Shown here piece after piece: positions 1 to 5,413 of a stretch of 8,477 nt of DNA (its first letter is position 1; each line of letters begins with the position of its first letter). The DNA is from Planctomycetota bacterium (GTDB lineage: Bacteria > Planctomycetota > Phycisphaerae > WQYP01). Position numbers and translations under genes: made by a program. The notes under the pieces were generated by a model. It saw nothing but the letters and a program-made list of their open reading frames with translations, did not search any database and had not been told where the DNA came from. The stretch is taken from assembly GCA_021805585.1 (NCBI GenBank), contig JAJZEY010000192.1:1-8477 (forward strand), given 5' to 3'.

Positions 1-81
1 CTCCCGCCCGCCCCTGGCGATCGCACGCGTCGGAACCTGACCACCGTCAGCATTTCATCTGGCTTTGGTTCCGGCCTGTCC

Positions 82-103
82 GAATCGGCAATATGGCCGA
101 TTC
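82..103 (-). terminator. Hairpin downstream of phoU
   Basis: An 8-bp perfect inverted repeat (GAATCGGC at 82-89, GCCGATTC at 96-103) with a 6-base loop lies about 35 bases past the phoU stop. No U tract follows it on the minus strand, so it is not a canonical intrinsic terminator. It may stabilise the phoU 3' end or be a chance palindrome. Bases 1-137 hold no gene I can support. Confidence 0.3.
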
Positions 104-137
104 TTTGAAGCCGGGATTCCATGCGGATGCGGATAAG

Positions 138-788
138 TCAATGCACGTGGCGGATAATCTGGCCGCGAACCAGAAACACCACTTCCTCGGCTATGTTGGT
201 GCAATGGTCGGCAATGCGTTCGAGATTTTTGGCAACCATAATCAGGGCCAGATCGGCCGGGACACGCTGCGTATCGGCAACCATTCCGGCCTGCAGGTCC
301 TGATAAAGCTGGTGGTACAGGGCATCCACCAGGTCATCCCCGCGACAAACTTCGTTAGCCAAACTGAAATCATTGATTCCCAGACAGCGGGTCGTGTCAC
401 TGACCTGCTTGAGGGTGGCCTCGACCATGTTTTTAAGATCGGGCGGCAGTTCGCCCGATCGACCGGCGAAGGAAGGCACCATCTGGGCTATGTTGTAGGC
501 GCAGTCGCCGATACGTTCCAGATCACTGTTGATTTTGACGATGGCAAAGACGGTCCGAAGGTCGGTTGGCGTGGGCTGGTGAATGGCCAGCAGGTCGATG
601 GCGGCCCGCTCAATTTCAACTTCCTCGGCATCTATCTGTGCTTCGTTATCCAGCACGGCGTTGGCCACCTCCGGACGGCGGCTAAGAACCGCCTGCGTGG
701 CCTGTTCGACCGCGCCCTGCACCAGCGCGGCCATATCCACACAGCGGTTATGCAGTTGTTCCAGCTTTTCCACAAATCGTATCGACAC
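138..788 (-). CDS. phoU: Phosphate-specific transport system accessory protein PhoU
   Basis: Cytoplasmic regulator that in model bacteria links the PstSCAB phosphate transporter to the PhoR sensor kinase and represses the Pho response when phosphate is plentiful. The 216-residue product has the usual family length and two PhoU helical repeats. Each carries the E-x-x-x-D metal-cluster signature: NSDLERIGDCAYNI (87-100, E91 and D95) and AKNLERIADHCTNIAEE (186-202, E190 and D194). The start is GTG at 788, with a Shine-Dalgarno-like AGGAAAG five bases upstream; no in-frame ATG competes. The stop is TGA at 140-138. No pstB or phoR/phoB lies in the window, and the next gene upstream is the divergent purE, so phoU appears to begin its own transcript here; pst genes could still lie downstream, left of the window. 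Family assignment is firm; the regulatory partners are inferred. Confidence 0.95.
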   Translation of the reverse strand: MSIRFVEKLEQLHNRCVDMAALVQGAVEQATQAVLSRRPEVANAVLDNEAQIDAEEVEIERAAIDLLAIHQPTPTDLRTVFAIVKINSDLERIGDCAYNIAQMVPSFAGRSGELPPDLKNMVEATLKQVSDTTRCLGINDFSLANEVCRGDDLVDALYHQLYQDLQAGMVADTQRVPADLALIMVAKNLERIADHCTNIAEEVVFLVRGQIIRHVH

Positions 789-822
789 GGTGCTTTCCTG
801 GCTCGATCAAAAACTTGCAGGG

Positions 823-831
823 AGTATACCA
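823..831 (-). promoter_or_regulatory. Extended -10 promoter candidate for phoU
   Basis: Read on the minus strand this is TGGTATACT, a TGn extended -10 element with a 5/6 match to TATAAT (hexamer at 823-828). It would start RNA near 816, about 28 bases before the phoU GTG. No TTGACA-like -35 is visible; that zone is a GC-rich inverted repeat (CCGGG/CCCGG within 837-850) that could be an operator. I see no pho box. Confidence 0.45.
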
Positions 832-1067
832 TCACCGGGCCGCCCCGGCCACCGGCTAAAAAGCAACTAATAAGGCGGCACCTGCAAACGACTTCGAAAT
901 AGCCCCGGCAGGCCGGGATCGGCGCATTGGCCGCTTCGGCGGGCGATGGAGCGTGTGTCCGTTTTTGTCGGGAAGATCGGCAAGTTGCAACTCGGCAATA
1001 TTTTTGTGCCCGTCAGGCGTCCTGGCCTGGCAATGTCATCAGGGGCCAAATCGCAGCCGTGTCATTT

Positions 1068-1103
1068 GTCGGGCGAGACGCCCGACCCCCAAAAGAACGG
1101 GGG
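1068..1103. repeat. Tandem GC-rich hairpins, REP-like
   Basis: GTCGGGCG (1068-1075) and CGCCCGAC (1079-1086) form an 8-bp stem with a 3-base AGA loop. Immediately next to it, CCCCC (1086-1090) can pair with GGGGG (1099-1103) around an A-rich loop. No U run follows on either strand, which argues against an intrinsic terminator. Compact palindromes of this GGGCGAGACGCCC type recur in intergenic DNA of some planctomycete-like genomes, to my recollection. Calling it a dispersed REP-like element is an inference, since only one copy is in this window. Confidence 0.4.
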
Positions 1104-1143
1104 CTGCACTGATTTCGCGCTGTGTTTTCCCGGGATGAAAGGA

Positions 1144-1243
1144 GAGAATTGAAAGTAGACTGCAGGAGGTGTCGCAATGTTTCGGCGGCAGCCGCTCGTT
1201 TGTGCTATCCTTATGTGCTCTACTTTCTACTCTCTAAATTCTC
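1144..1243 (+). other. Long bulged stem enclosing a strong SD and ATG in the purE leader
   Basis: Bases 1144-1159 (GAGAATT then GAAAGTAGA) are complementary to 1237-1243 (AATTCTC) and 1219-1227 (TCTACTTTC). This gives 16 pairs interrupted only by a 9-base bulge on the 3' side. The loop (1160-1218) holds AGGAGGTG at 1164-1171 and an ATG at 1177, spaced like a near-ideal translation start. The frame from 1177 runs to 1473 (98 codons), overlapping purE out of frame. Its first 25 residues are hydrophobic, but the rest is Arg-rich and unlike a folded protein. It could be a leader peptide, a remnant start or part of a structured RNA; I do not call it a gene. Confidence 0.3.
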
Positions 1244-1250
1244 CTGATCT

Positions 1251-1268
1251 GCGTTGCCGCGGCAACGC
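1251..1268. promoter_or_regulatory. 18-base perfect palindrome upstream of purE
   Basis: GCGTTGCCG followed directly by its reverse complement CGGCAACGC gives an uninterrupted 18-base palindrome about 150 bases before the purE start. The size fits a dimeric repressor operator, or a hairpin foot in RNA. It resembles the E. coli PurR box only in overall size and symmetry: the central dinucleotide is GC, not the LacI-family CG. The binding protein is unknown. Confidence 0.35.
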
Positions 1269-1341
1269 CGGCGGGCGATGGACTTTTAGATTGGATACAT
1301 TTCGCAGGAAGCCGGTTTATAGTATTGTGATGCGAGCTTGC

Positions 1342-1379
1342 TGCCGCAACGGAAAAGCCGCAAAATTGCGGCTGCGGCA
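1342..1379 (+). promoter_or_regulatory. Two-part hairpin just upstream of the purE ribosome-binding site
   Basis: The inner stem AGCCGCAA (1356-1363)/TTGCGGCT (1366-1373) stacks on an outer stem TGCCGC (1342-1347)/GCGGCA (1374-1379), leaving an 8-base 5' bulge. It ends about 25 bases before the purE Shine-Dalgarno AGGAG (1405-1409). Between them, TTCCG (1384-1388) can pair with either of two CGGAA copies (1391-1395, 1397-1401), the second nearly touching the Shine-Dalgarno. Read on the minus strand the inner hairpin is followed by TTTT, so it could also end antisense transcripts. A leader regulatory role is inferred. Confidence 0.35.
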
Positions 1380-1414
1380 AAAATTCCGCCCGGAACCGGA
1401 ACTTAGGAGATTCT

Positions 1415-1918
1415 ATGGCGACCAAACCAACCGGCGAGCCTCTGGTGGGCGTGATCATGGGAAGCAAAAGTGACTTTTCCACGATGCGTCATGCGGCGGA
1501 AATTCTTGTGGAACTTGGTATTCCCCATGAAATAAAGGTTGTTTCCGCACATCGCACACCGTTAAAAATGCTGCGCTATGGGCAAGAAGCACGTGAACGG
1601 GGCATTCGCGTGATTATCGCCGGGGCGGGGGGCGCGGCACACCTTCCGGGCATGGTGGCCGCGGTAACAACCGTTCCCGTGCTTGGCGTACCTGTGCAAA
1701 GCAAGGCTTTGCGCGGCATGGATTCACTGCTTTCCATTGCACAAATGCCCGGCGGCGTGCCCGTAGGTACCATGGCCATCGGCAAAGCCGGCGCAACCAA
1801 TGCGGGCCTCCTGGCGGCGGCCATTCTGGCTACCACCGACCCGGAATTGCATGAACGCTACCAAGCCTGGCGGCAGCACAATACCACTAAAACCGAACAG
1901 GATACCGTCGCTCTCTGA
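1415..1918 (+). CDS. purE: N5-carboxyaminoimidazole ribonucleotide mutase, PurE class I
   Basis: Cytoplasmic enzyme of de novo purine synthesis that rearranges N5-CAIR to CAIR; the family forms octamers. The 167-residue product has the class I length and motifs: GSKSD (16-20), SAHRTP (44-49, with H46 matching the catalytic histidine), [12 protein letters not shown] (69-80) and [13 protein letters not shown] (110-122), followed by the conserved [12 protein letters not shown]. The tail after residue 150 is a short variable hydrophilic extension. The ATG is well placed behind AGGAG at 1405-1409. purK follows after 20 bases, the classical pairing of the class I enzyme, so the product of PurK feeds straight into PurE. 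The long structured leader suggests regulation, although none is proven. Very secure call. Confidence 0.98.
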   Translation: MATKPTGEPLVGVIMGSKSDFSTMRHAAEILVELGIPHEIKVVSAHRTPLKMLRYGQEARERGIRVIIAGAGGAAHLPGMVAAVTTVPVLGVPVQSKALRGMDSLLSIAQMPGGVPVGTMAIGKAGATNAGLLAAAILATTDPELHERYQAWRQHNTTKTEQDTVAL

Positions 1919-1938
1919 GTCGTTGAATCGGGTCATCA

Positions 1939-3132
1939 ATGGAAAACTCACACATGGACAATTCTTCCAATTTACCCTTAAAACCCGGTGCCACCATTGC
2001 TGTTCTGGGCGGCGGACAACTGGGATCCATGCTTTGCGCGGCCGCCAAACAGATGGGATACCGCACAATCGGAGTCTCGAATCATGAAGGTGACCCAATC
2101 GCACGCTGGGCCGACCATCATGTTGTGGCGGATCCCGGTGACCCGGCGACAGCGGAGCGACTGGCCCGGCAGGCGGATGTCATAACCGTGGAAGCGGAAA
2201 GTATAAATCCTGAAGCGCTTGGGGCCGCGGAACAGGCCGGGGCGCGGGTAGCGCCGGGGGCGCATGTACAGCGTGTGGTGCGCGATCGGAGACTTGAAAA
2301 AACCTTCTTAGCCAACCTGAAATTACCCGATGGCCGGCCTGCGGTGGGCGACTTTCGCATCGCGGAAAGTGCCGATCAGGCGACCCGGGCGGCGGAAGAA
2401 CTTTTTGCCGCCGGTGCCAAAAAAGTTGTCTGCAAAACCGCGCAAGGCGGTTATGACGGAAAAGGGCAACGCTGGCTTCAAGAATCCCGGCAGGCGACCG
2501 CGGCTTTTTCCGCTCTGGGTAGCGTCCCAATTGTGCTTGAAGCCGGTATAAACTTTTCCGCCGAGGCCTCTGTAATAGTTGCCCGTAGCGCCGCTGACGG
2601 TCTGACGCATTTCCCCGTTTTTTGCAATGAACATCGCCGTGGAATCCTGCATCAGACGCTGATGCCCGGCGGATTTCCAGATGCGGTAACCCGCCGCGCA
2701 ATTGAACTGGCCGAGGCGGTCGCACGGCAATTGAATGTAGTCGGATTGTTGGCGGTTGAAGAGTTTGTATTGCCCGACGGGCGGGTGCTGGTCAATGAGC
2801 TGGCCGCCCGGCCGCACAATTCGGGACATGTCACGCTACGGGCGGCCAGCCGCAGTCAGTTTGAAATGCACATCGCCGCCATTTGCGGGTTGCCGCTGCC
2901 GCCCGTGGAAATATTACGGCCGGGCGTGATGACCAATTTGCTGGGTGATCTTTGGGCTAATGGGGAACCAGATTTCCCGGCGGTTTTAGCTGATGGGCGG
3001 GCCACATTGCATTTGTATGGAAAATCACCGCGAGCGGCGCGCAAGATGGGCCACCTGATTCACACGGGGCATACTTTGGCCGATGCATTAATAGCGGCAA
3101 ATTCCGCCTATCAATTGCTTGGCGGCCAGTAA
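1939..3132 (+). CDS. purK: N5-carboxyaminoimidazole ribonucleotide synthase PurK
   Basis: ATP-grasp enzyme converting AIR, ATP and bicarbonate to N5-CAIR, the substrate of PurE. The order is: N-terminal Rossmann-like domain with GGGQLG (24-29); ATP-grasp core with CKTAQGGYDGKGQ (165-177) and FSAEASVIVAR; metal-binding E274/E275 and N286-E287; the signature ARPHNSGHVT (290-299); and the C-terminal KSPRAARKMGH (362-372) that helps bind the substrate. The 397-residue length is normal. The usual Y-E-F-E-N/H element reads V-E-A-E-S here (84-88), losing the aromatic residue, and NELAARP replaces the common NEIAPRP. The start is uncertain: ATG at 1939 or ATG at 1954, neither with a clear Shine-Dalgarno, which fits translational coupling to purE. 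Function is secure despite these changes. Confidence 0.97.
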   Translation: MENSHMDNSSNLPLKPGATIAVLGGGQLGSMLCAAAKQMGYRTIGVSNHEGDPIARWADHHVVADPGDPATAERLARQADVITVEAESINPEALGAAEQAGARVAPGAHVQRVVRDRRLEKTFLANLKLPDGRPAVGDFRIAESADQATRAAEELFAAGAKKVVCKTAQGGYDGKGQRWLQESRQATAAFSALGSVPIVLEAGINFSAEASVIVARSAADGLTHFPVFCNEHRRGILHQTLMPGGFPDAVTRRAIELAEAVARQLNVVGLLAVEEFVLPDGRVLVNELAARPHNSGHVTLRAASRSQFEMHIAAICGLPLPPVEILRPGVMTNLLGDLWANGEPDFPAVLADGRATLHLYGKSPRAARKMGHLIHTGHTLADALIAANSAYQLLGGQ

Positions 3133-3269
3133 AGCCGCAGCACGCATCGGCATGCGGTCGAATTGGCTCATCTGACCAGGAATGATTACTGCGCGCAAGC
3201 GCAATTCAAGGCCATTCTGATAGTGCTCATTCCAGGAGCCGCCAAGGTGATGCAAACGGGGTTGCGCGA
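3133..3269. other. Convergent spacer between purK and the PEP-CTERM gene
   Basis: This holds two small hairpins: CGCAT/ATGCG around CGGC (3143-3156), directly after the purK stop, and TGCGC/GCGCA around a GCAA tetraloop (3190-3203). Neither is followed by a run of T on either strand. They may mark transcript ends for the two converging genes, but neither is a textbook intrinsic terminator. Confidence 0.3.
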
Positions 3270-4415
3270 TCAGGGATTCTGCATCTGAAATTTTGATTTC
3301 CGCGCCATCAGAACCAGCGTTCCAAGCCCCATCAGCCAGATTGACGCGGGTACCGGGGCTGCCACTTCGGCGGCGGCACCATCTCCATAGGCCTGATTAT
3401 TGGAAAGCGGGCTATAGGTAGTGCCGGCCGGAAACGGATCAAATCCATTAAGCATCTCCTGATTTCCACTGAAGGTCATTCCATTGGCGATGGCGCTGTC
3501 GATCGCCTGATTTATGTCCGCGATTTCCTGGGCTATGGTTGTAAAGGTCGGCAGGGAATTCAGGAATGACTGCGGCAGGGTAATTTCCTTGAGCGCCAGC
3601 GGATTAAGCTCAAAATCAATCTCCAGTTTTGCCAGCGAACCGGCATTGGTCACCGGGCCTGCCTCCCCTACCGTCGCATACCAGAGTGTCTGGGACAACG
3701 GCGTGCCGTCAAGGCCAAAATTATCAAGCGAATCGGACGTAAATGTGGATGCATCAACGGCATAAGTCTGCGCCGCCGCCTCATCGCCGGAAGTATTGTC
3801 GGTGATTGTACAACTGATCGTGGGGTTATAATTGTATGTGCCTGTGGGAATGGAAATCGGATCGCCGGCAAGTGCACCCGCATCACCCGGGGGAACCTCG
3901 CCATCGGGCGCACTGGCCTCGGCGGTAACCCCATTGCGGGGTGTTGTCGCGCCTGTCAGCGGGTTGGTGACATTTTCAACCTGCGCAAAACCGGTGTAAC
4001 CCTCCGTTTCCGAAGTAATGGAGACCTGATCTCCCGGAAAACTCAGCAGGCTTTTATTCACGGGTTTAATCTGGGCCACAGGCTTCTGATACGTATAGCT
4101 TTGTCGTAAATAGCCAAACTGGTTCACTTTCATCGGCCCCGGTATGGGGATCGCCTGACTGGTGATTCCAACACCATATGCCGAACTTGCCACCGGCACG
4201 CTCGCGCCTCCCAACGTTTCCGACGGTGTCACCGAAGCATTTTGGATTCCCGCCGCTTCGCTATAAGCGGCCACATTCACCACACCTCCGGAATTGTTGG
4301 AAAATGCCGCATCACTTGGCCCCGCAGTGGTCGCTTGTGCGGTGACGGCTAATACTGGCTGTGCGCCCAGGAACGCCAATGCCAAACCGGAAAATACACA
4401 CCAACCCATTGCCAT
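3270..4415 (-). CDS. Exported protein with PEP-CTERM-type sorting tail, function unknown
   Basis: Predicted surface or matrix protein of 381 residues. A hydrophobic signal segment spans about 4-23, with likely cleavage after VLA (23) or VTA (26). The C-terminus has the tripartite exosortase signal: APVPASIWLMGLG (from about 352), a hydrophobic helix, then the basic ARKSK. The motif is the VPxPA-like variant, not the literal PEP. In known systems exosortase cleaves such tails and the protein is linked to an exopolysaccharide-making envelope; no exosortase gene is in the window. The middle is rich in Ala, Thr, Ser, Gly and Asn, with a single Cys and no domain I recognise. I chose the ATG at 4415 because GGAGG sits six bases upstream. 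An in-frame ATG at 4451 would add 12 residues including two Arg, which would give the otherwise uncharged signal n-region positive charge, but it lacks a good ribosome site. Confidence 0.85.
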   Translation of the reverse strand: MAMGWCVFSGLALAFLGAQPVLAVTAQATTAGPSDAAFSNNSGGVVNVAAYSEAAGIQNASVTPSETLGGASVPVASSAYGVGITSQAIPIPGPMKVNQFGYLRQSYTYQKPVAQIKPVNKSLLSFPGDQVSITSETEGYTGFAQVENVTNPLTGATTPRNGVTAEASAPDGEVPPGDAGALAGDPISIPTGTYNYNPTISCTITDNTSGDEAAAQTYAVDASTFTSDSLDNFGLDGTPLSQTLWYATVGEAGPVTNAGSLAKLEIDFELNPLALKEITLPQSFLNSLPTFTTIAQEIADINQAIDSAIANGMTFSGNQEMLNGFDPFPAGTTYSPLSNNQAYGDGAAAEVAAPVPASIWLMGLGTLVLMARKSKFQMQNP

Positions 4416-4469
4416 GATGCACCTCCGCACGCAAAAATAAAGACAACACATTTAGATACAACCTATGCA

Positions 4470-4498
4470 AAGATATACACCCGCTATGCTGCTGTCAA
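4470..4498 (-). promoter_or_regulatory. Sigma-70 type promoter for the PEP-CTERM gene
   Basis: On the minus strand a perfect TTGACA (4498-4493) is followed by a 17-base spacer and TATCTT (4475-4470, 4/6). RNA would start near 4463, giving a leader of about 48 bases before the ATG at 4415. This leader leaves only about 12 bases before the alternative ATG at 4451, which supports the shorter gene model. Confidence 0.6.
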
Positions 4499-4525
4499 AC
4501 TTATCCGAATATTTTTAATTCCGTC

Positions 4526-4541
4526 AGCAACCACACGCCCA
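4526..4541 (-). promoter_or_regulatory. Possible sigma-54 (RpoN) promoter
   Basis: On the minus strand this reads TGGGCGTGTGGTTGCT. It keeps the GG(-24) and GC(-12) dinucleotides at the exact 10-base separation and the TTGCT half of the consensus TGGCACG-N4-TTGCW, but misses the CACG part. It lies about 110 bases upstream of the PEP-CTERM start. In several proteobacteria PEP-CTERM systems are associated with an RpoN-dependent regulator (PrsR), which makes the match worth noting, but the TTGACA promoter downstream is stronger. Confidence 0.2.
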
Positions 4542-4750
4542 GCCCGCTGCAATTGCCCTTGAAAATCCACTTTGTTGATTGCGTTTAATGACCGGGGCCG
4601 GCAGTCCGCACGGTTTGCGCCGGGTGACATGCAGGTCCTTGCAAAATCGCGGTGGCGGCAAAAAGGTTATCCCGCAACATTCACGACGGCCATTTTTATT
4701 TTACGCAAATCCGGCAAAATCATCCCACCAACGCAATTTCTAAACTTTTA

Positions 4751-4778
4751 TTGACAATCGGCTTTTTGATTTCATACT
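4751..4778 (+). promoter_or_regulatory. Plus-strand promoter candidate with perfect -35
   Basis: TTGACA (4751-4756), a 16-base spacer and CATACT (4773-4778, 4/6) lie at the edge of an AT-rich stretch. Transcription would start near 4785, immediately before the palindrome at 4791-4802. The nearest supported start codon is 255 bases downstream, so this could drive a long leader or a small RNA. Confidence 0.35.
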
Positions 4779-4790
4779 CATGGGCAGGTT

Positions 4791-4802
4791 GTGCAATTGC
4801 AC
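4791..4802. promoter_or_regulatory. 12-base perfect palindrome near a predicted start site
   Basis: GTGCAATTGCAC is a perfect palindrome beginning about five bases after the start predicted for the 4751-4778 promoter, a classic position for a repressor operator. No regulator gene is adjacent, so its use as an operator is inferred from position and symmetry only. Confidence 0.25.
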
Positions 4803-4860
4803 TGCGACCGGATTTACGAACCGGCGGCATTCTTATCCCGCTATCCGTCCAATTAATTCG

Positions 4861-4889
4861 CTGAAATGGCGGTTCGCAAACGCTATAAA
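4861..4889 (+). promoter_or_regulatory. Second plus-strand promoter candidate
   Basis: CTGAAA (4861-4866, 4/6), a 17-base spacer and TATAAA (4884-4889, 5/6) form a plausible sigma-70 promoter. It would give a leader of about 145 bases before the ORF at 5041 and could serve both that ORF and the glycosidase. Confidence 0.35.
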
Positions 4890-5040
4890 GTGCAAATTCC
4901 CGCGTTGTTGTAACCAACGAATTGACTGCCGCATTCACTGTCACAGAACGTGCCAGTGCCGGTCGGCTGGCGGCTTATTTAACCCCGTTATGACGCAGTG
5001 GTTGAACACAATCCCATTTCCCATTTTGGAGCCTGCTGAT

Positions 5041-5334
5041 ATGAAAGTCGCCCAATGCATAAAGCCATTTCCGCACCGTTTAATCGGCAATTCGTCAATC
5101 AGGGGTCATACAACAGCCATATTTCTCTTTGCAATCGTCATGCTTGCCGGCACGTCCAGGGCCGGGGGCCATGGAACTTGCGGATTTCAATACACCGGGA
5201 AATCCGCCAGTCGCATCAAGGTTCAGAAGAACGGCAACGCTTATGGCGAATCAGGCGTGTTAATTGATCTCGGGCCTGAAAATAAAATGGCCGGCCAATA
5301 CTTGTGCATTCTCACCGCAGACCATAGTCTGTGA
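5041..5334 (+). CDS. Small putative exported protein of unknown function
   Basis: A 97-residue product. After a long basic n-region (to about residue 28) comes a hydrophobic stretch IFLFAIVMLAG and a possible signal-peptidase site after TSRA, then a short mature part beginning GGHGTCGFQYTG with two Cys. I recognise no family. The ATG at 5041 has GGAG nine bases upstream. The same frame is open back to 4780, but that part does not look like protein, so I prefer 5041. It ends 79 bases before the Tat-exported glycosidase on the same strand, so the two may be cotranscribed. The short mature region could also mean this is the 5' remnant of a larger decayed exported gene. Coding status is moderately likely at best. 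Confidence 0.45.
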   Translation: MKVAQCIKPFPHRLIGNSSIRGHTTAIFLFAIVMLAGTSRAGGHGTCGFQYTGKSASRIKVQKNGNAYGESGVLIDLGPENKMAGQYLCILTADHSL

Positions 5335-5413
5335 AGCAACAATGGCCAAACGCCGATAAGCCAGGAACAGACGCAATTTTAAGTCGCGGCCAAGCCGATT
5401 GCGAGGATTAAAA

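Larger units (their letters stand above)
832..1414. other. Gene-poor spacer between divergent phoU and purE
   Basis: About 580 bases without a supportable gene. The short open frames here are Arg/Cys/Pro-rich and lack family signatures. The stretch is rich in secondary structure: a small CCCGG/CCGGG hairpin at 904-917, tandem hairpins at 1068-1103, a long bulged stem at 1144-1243, an 18-base palindrome at 1251-1268 and a hairpin at 1342-1379. No convincing purE promoter is visible; a TTGGAT/TATAGT pair at 1291-1323 has a 21-base spacer, which is too long. Confidence 0.6.
4499..5040. other. Long spacer between divergent PEP-CTERM gene and small exported ORF
   Basis: About 540 bases with no gene I can support. 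An open plus-strand frame runs from 4780 into the ORF at 5041, but its first 87 codons are Cys/Arg/His-rich with no family resemblance and no ribosome site. The region is more AT-rich than its surroundings at 4685-4775 and holds the promoter candidates and palindrome listed separately. Confidence 0.6.

Noticed and set aside
1..122. Minus-strand open frame beginning with ATG at 122, after phoU, and running off the left edge
   Set aside because: Only about 40 codons are visible, there is no Shine-Dalgarno, the peptide is Arg/Pro-rich without any family signature, and a hairpin lies inside it.
93..902. Long plus-strand open frame of 269 codons across phoU
   Set aside because: It is the antisense shadow of phoU, which has clear family motifs on the minus strand; the antisense product resembles nothing known.
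1219..1250. Purine riboswitch core, suggested by TTTCTAC upstream of purE
   Set aside because: The paired P2/P3 arms, the kissing loops and the remaining junction bases of the purine riboswitch are not present; the short match is likely chance.
1291..1323. TTGGAT and TATAGT as a purE promoter
   Set aside because: The spacer is 21 bases, outside the usual 16-18 range.
1177..1473. 98-codon frame with an excellent Shine-Dalgarno upstream of purE
   Set aside because: Beyond the first 25 residues it is Arg-rich and unlike a folded protein, and it overlaps purE out of frame. Kept as a leader-peptide possibility in the findings, not as a gene.
4416..4451. Longer start (ATG at 4451) for the PEP-CTERM protein
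   Set aside because: There is no good ribosome site and only about 12 bases from the predicted transcription start, while ATG at 4415 has GGAGG at ideal spacing. Not fully excluded because it would add two Arg to the signal n-region.
4780..5040. N-terminal extension of the 5041 ORF to ATG 4780
   Set aside because: The Cys/Arg/His-rich composition, lack of a ribosome site and presence of a strong internal start argue that this is untranslated DNA.
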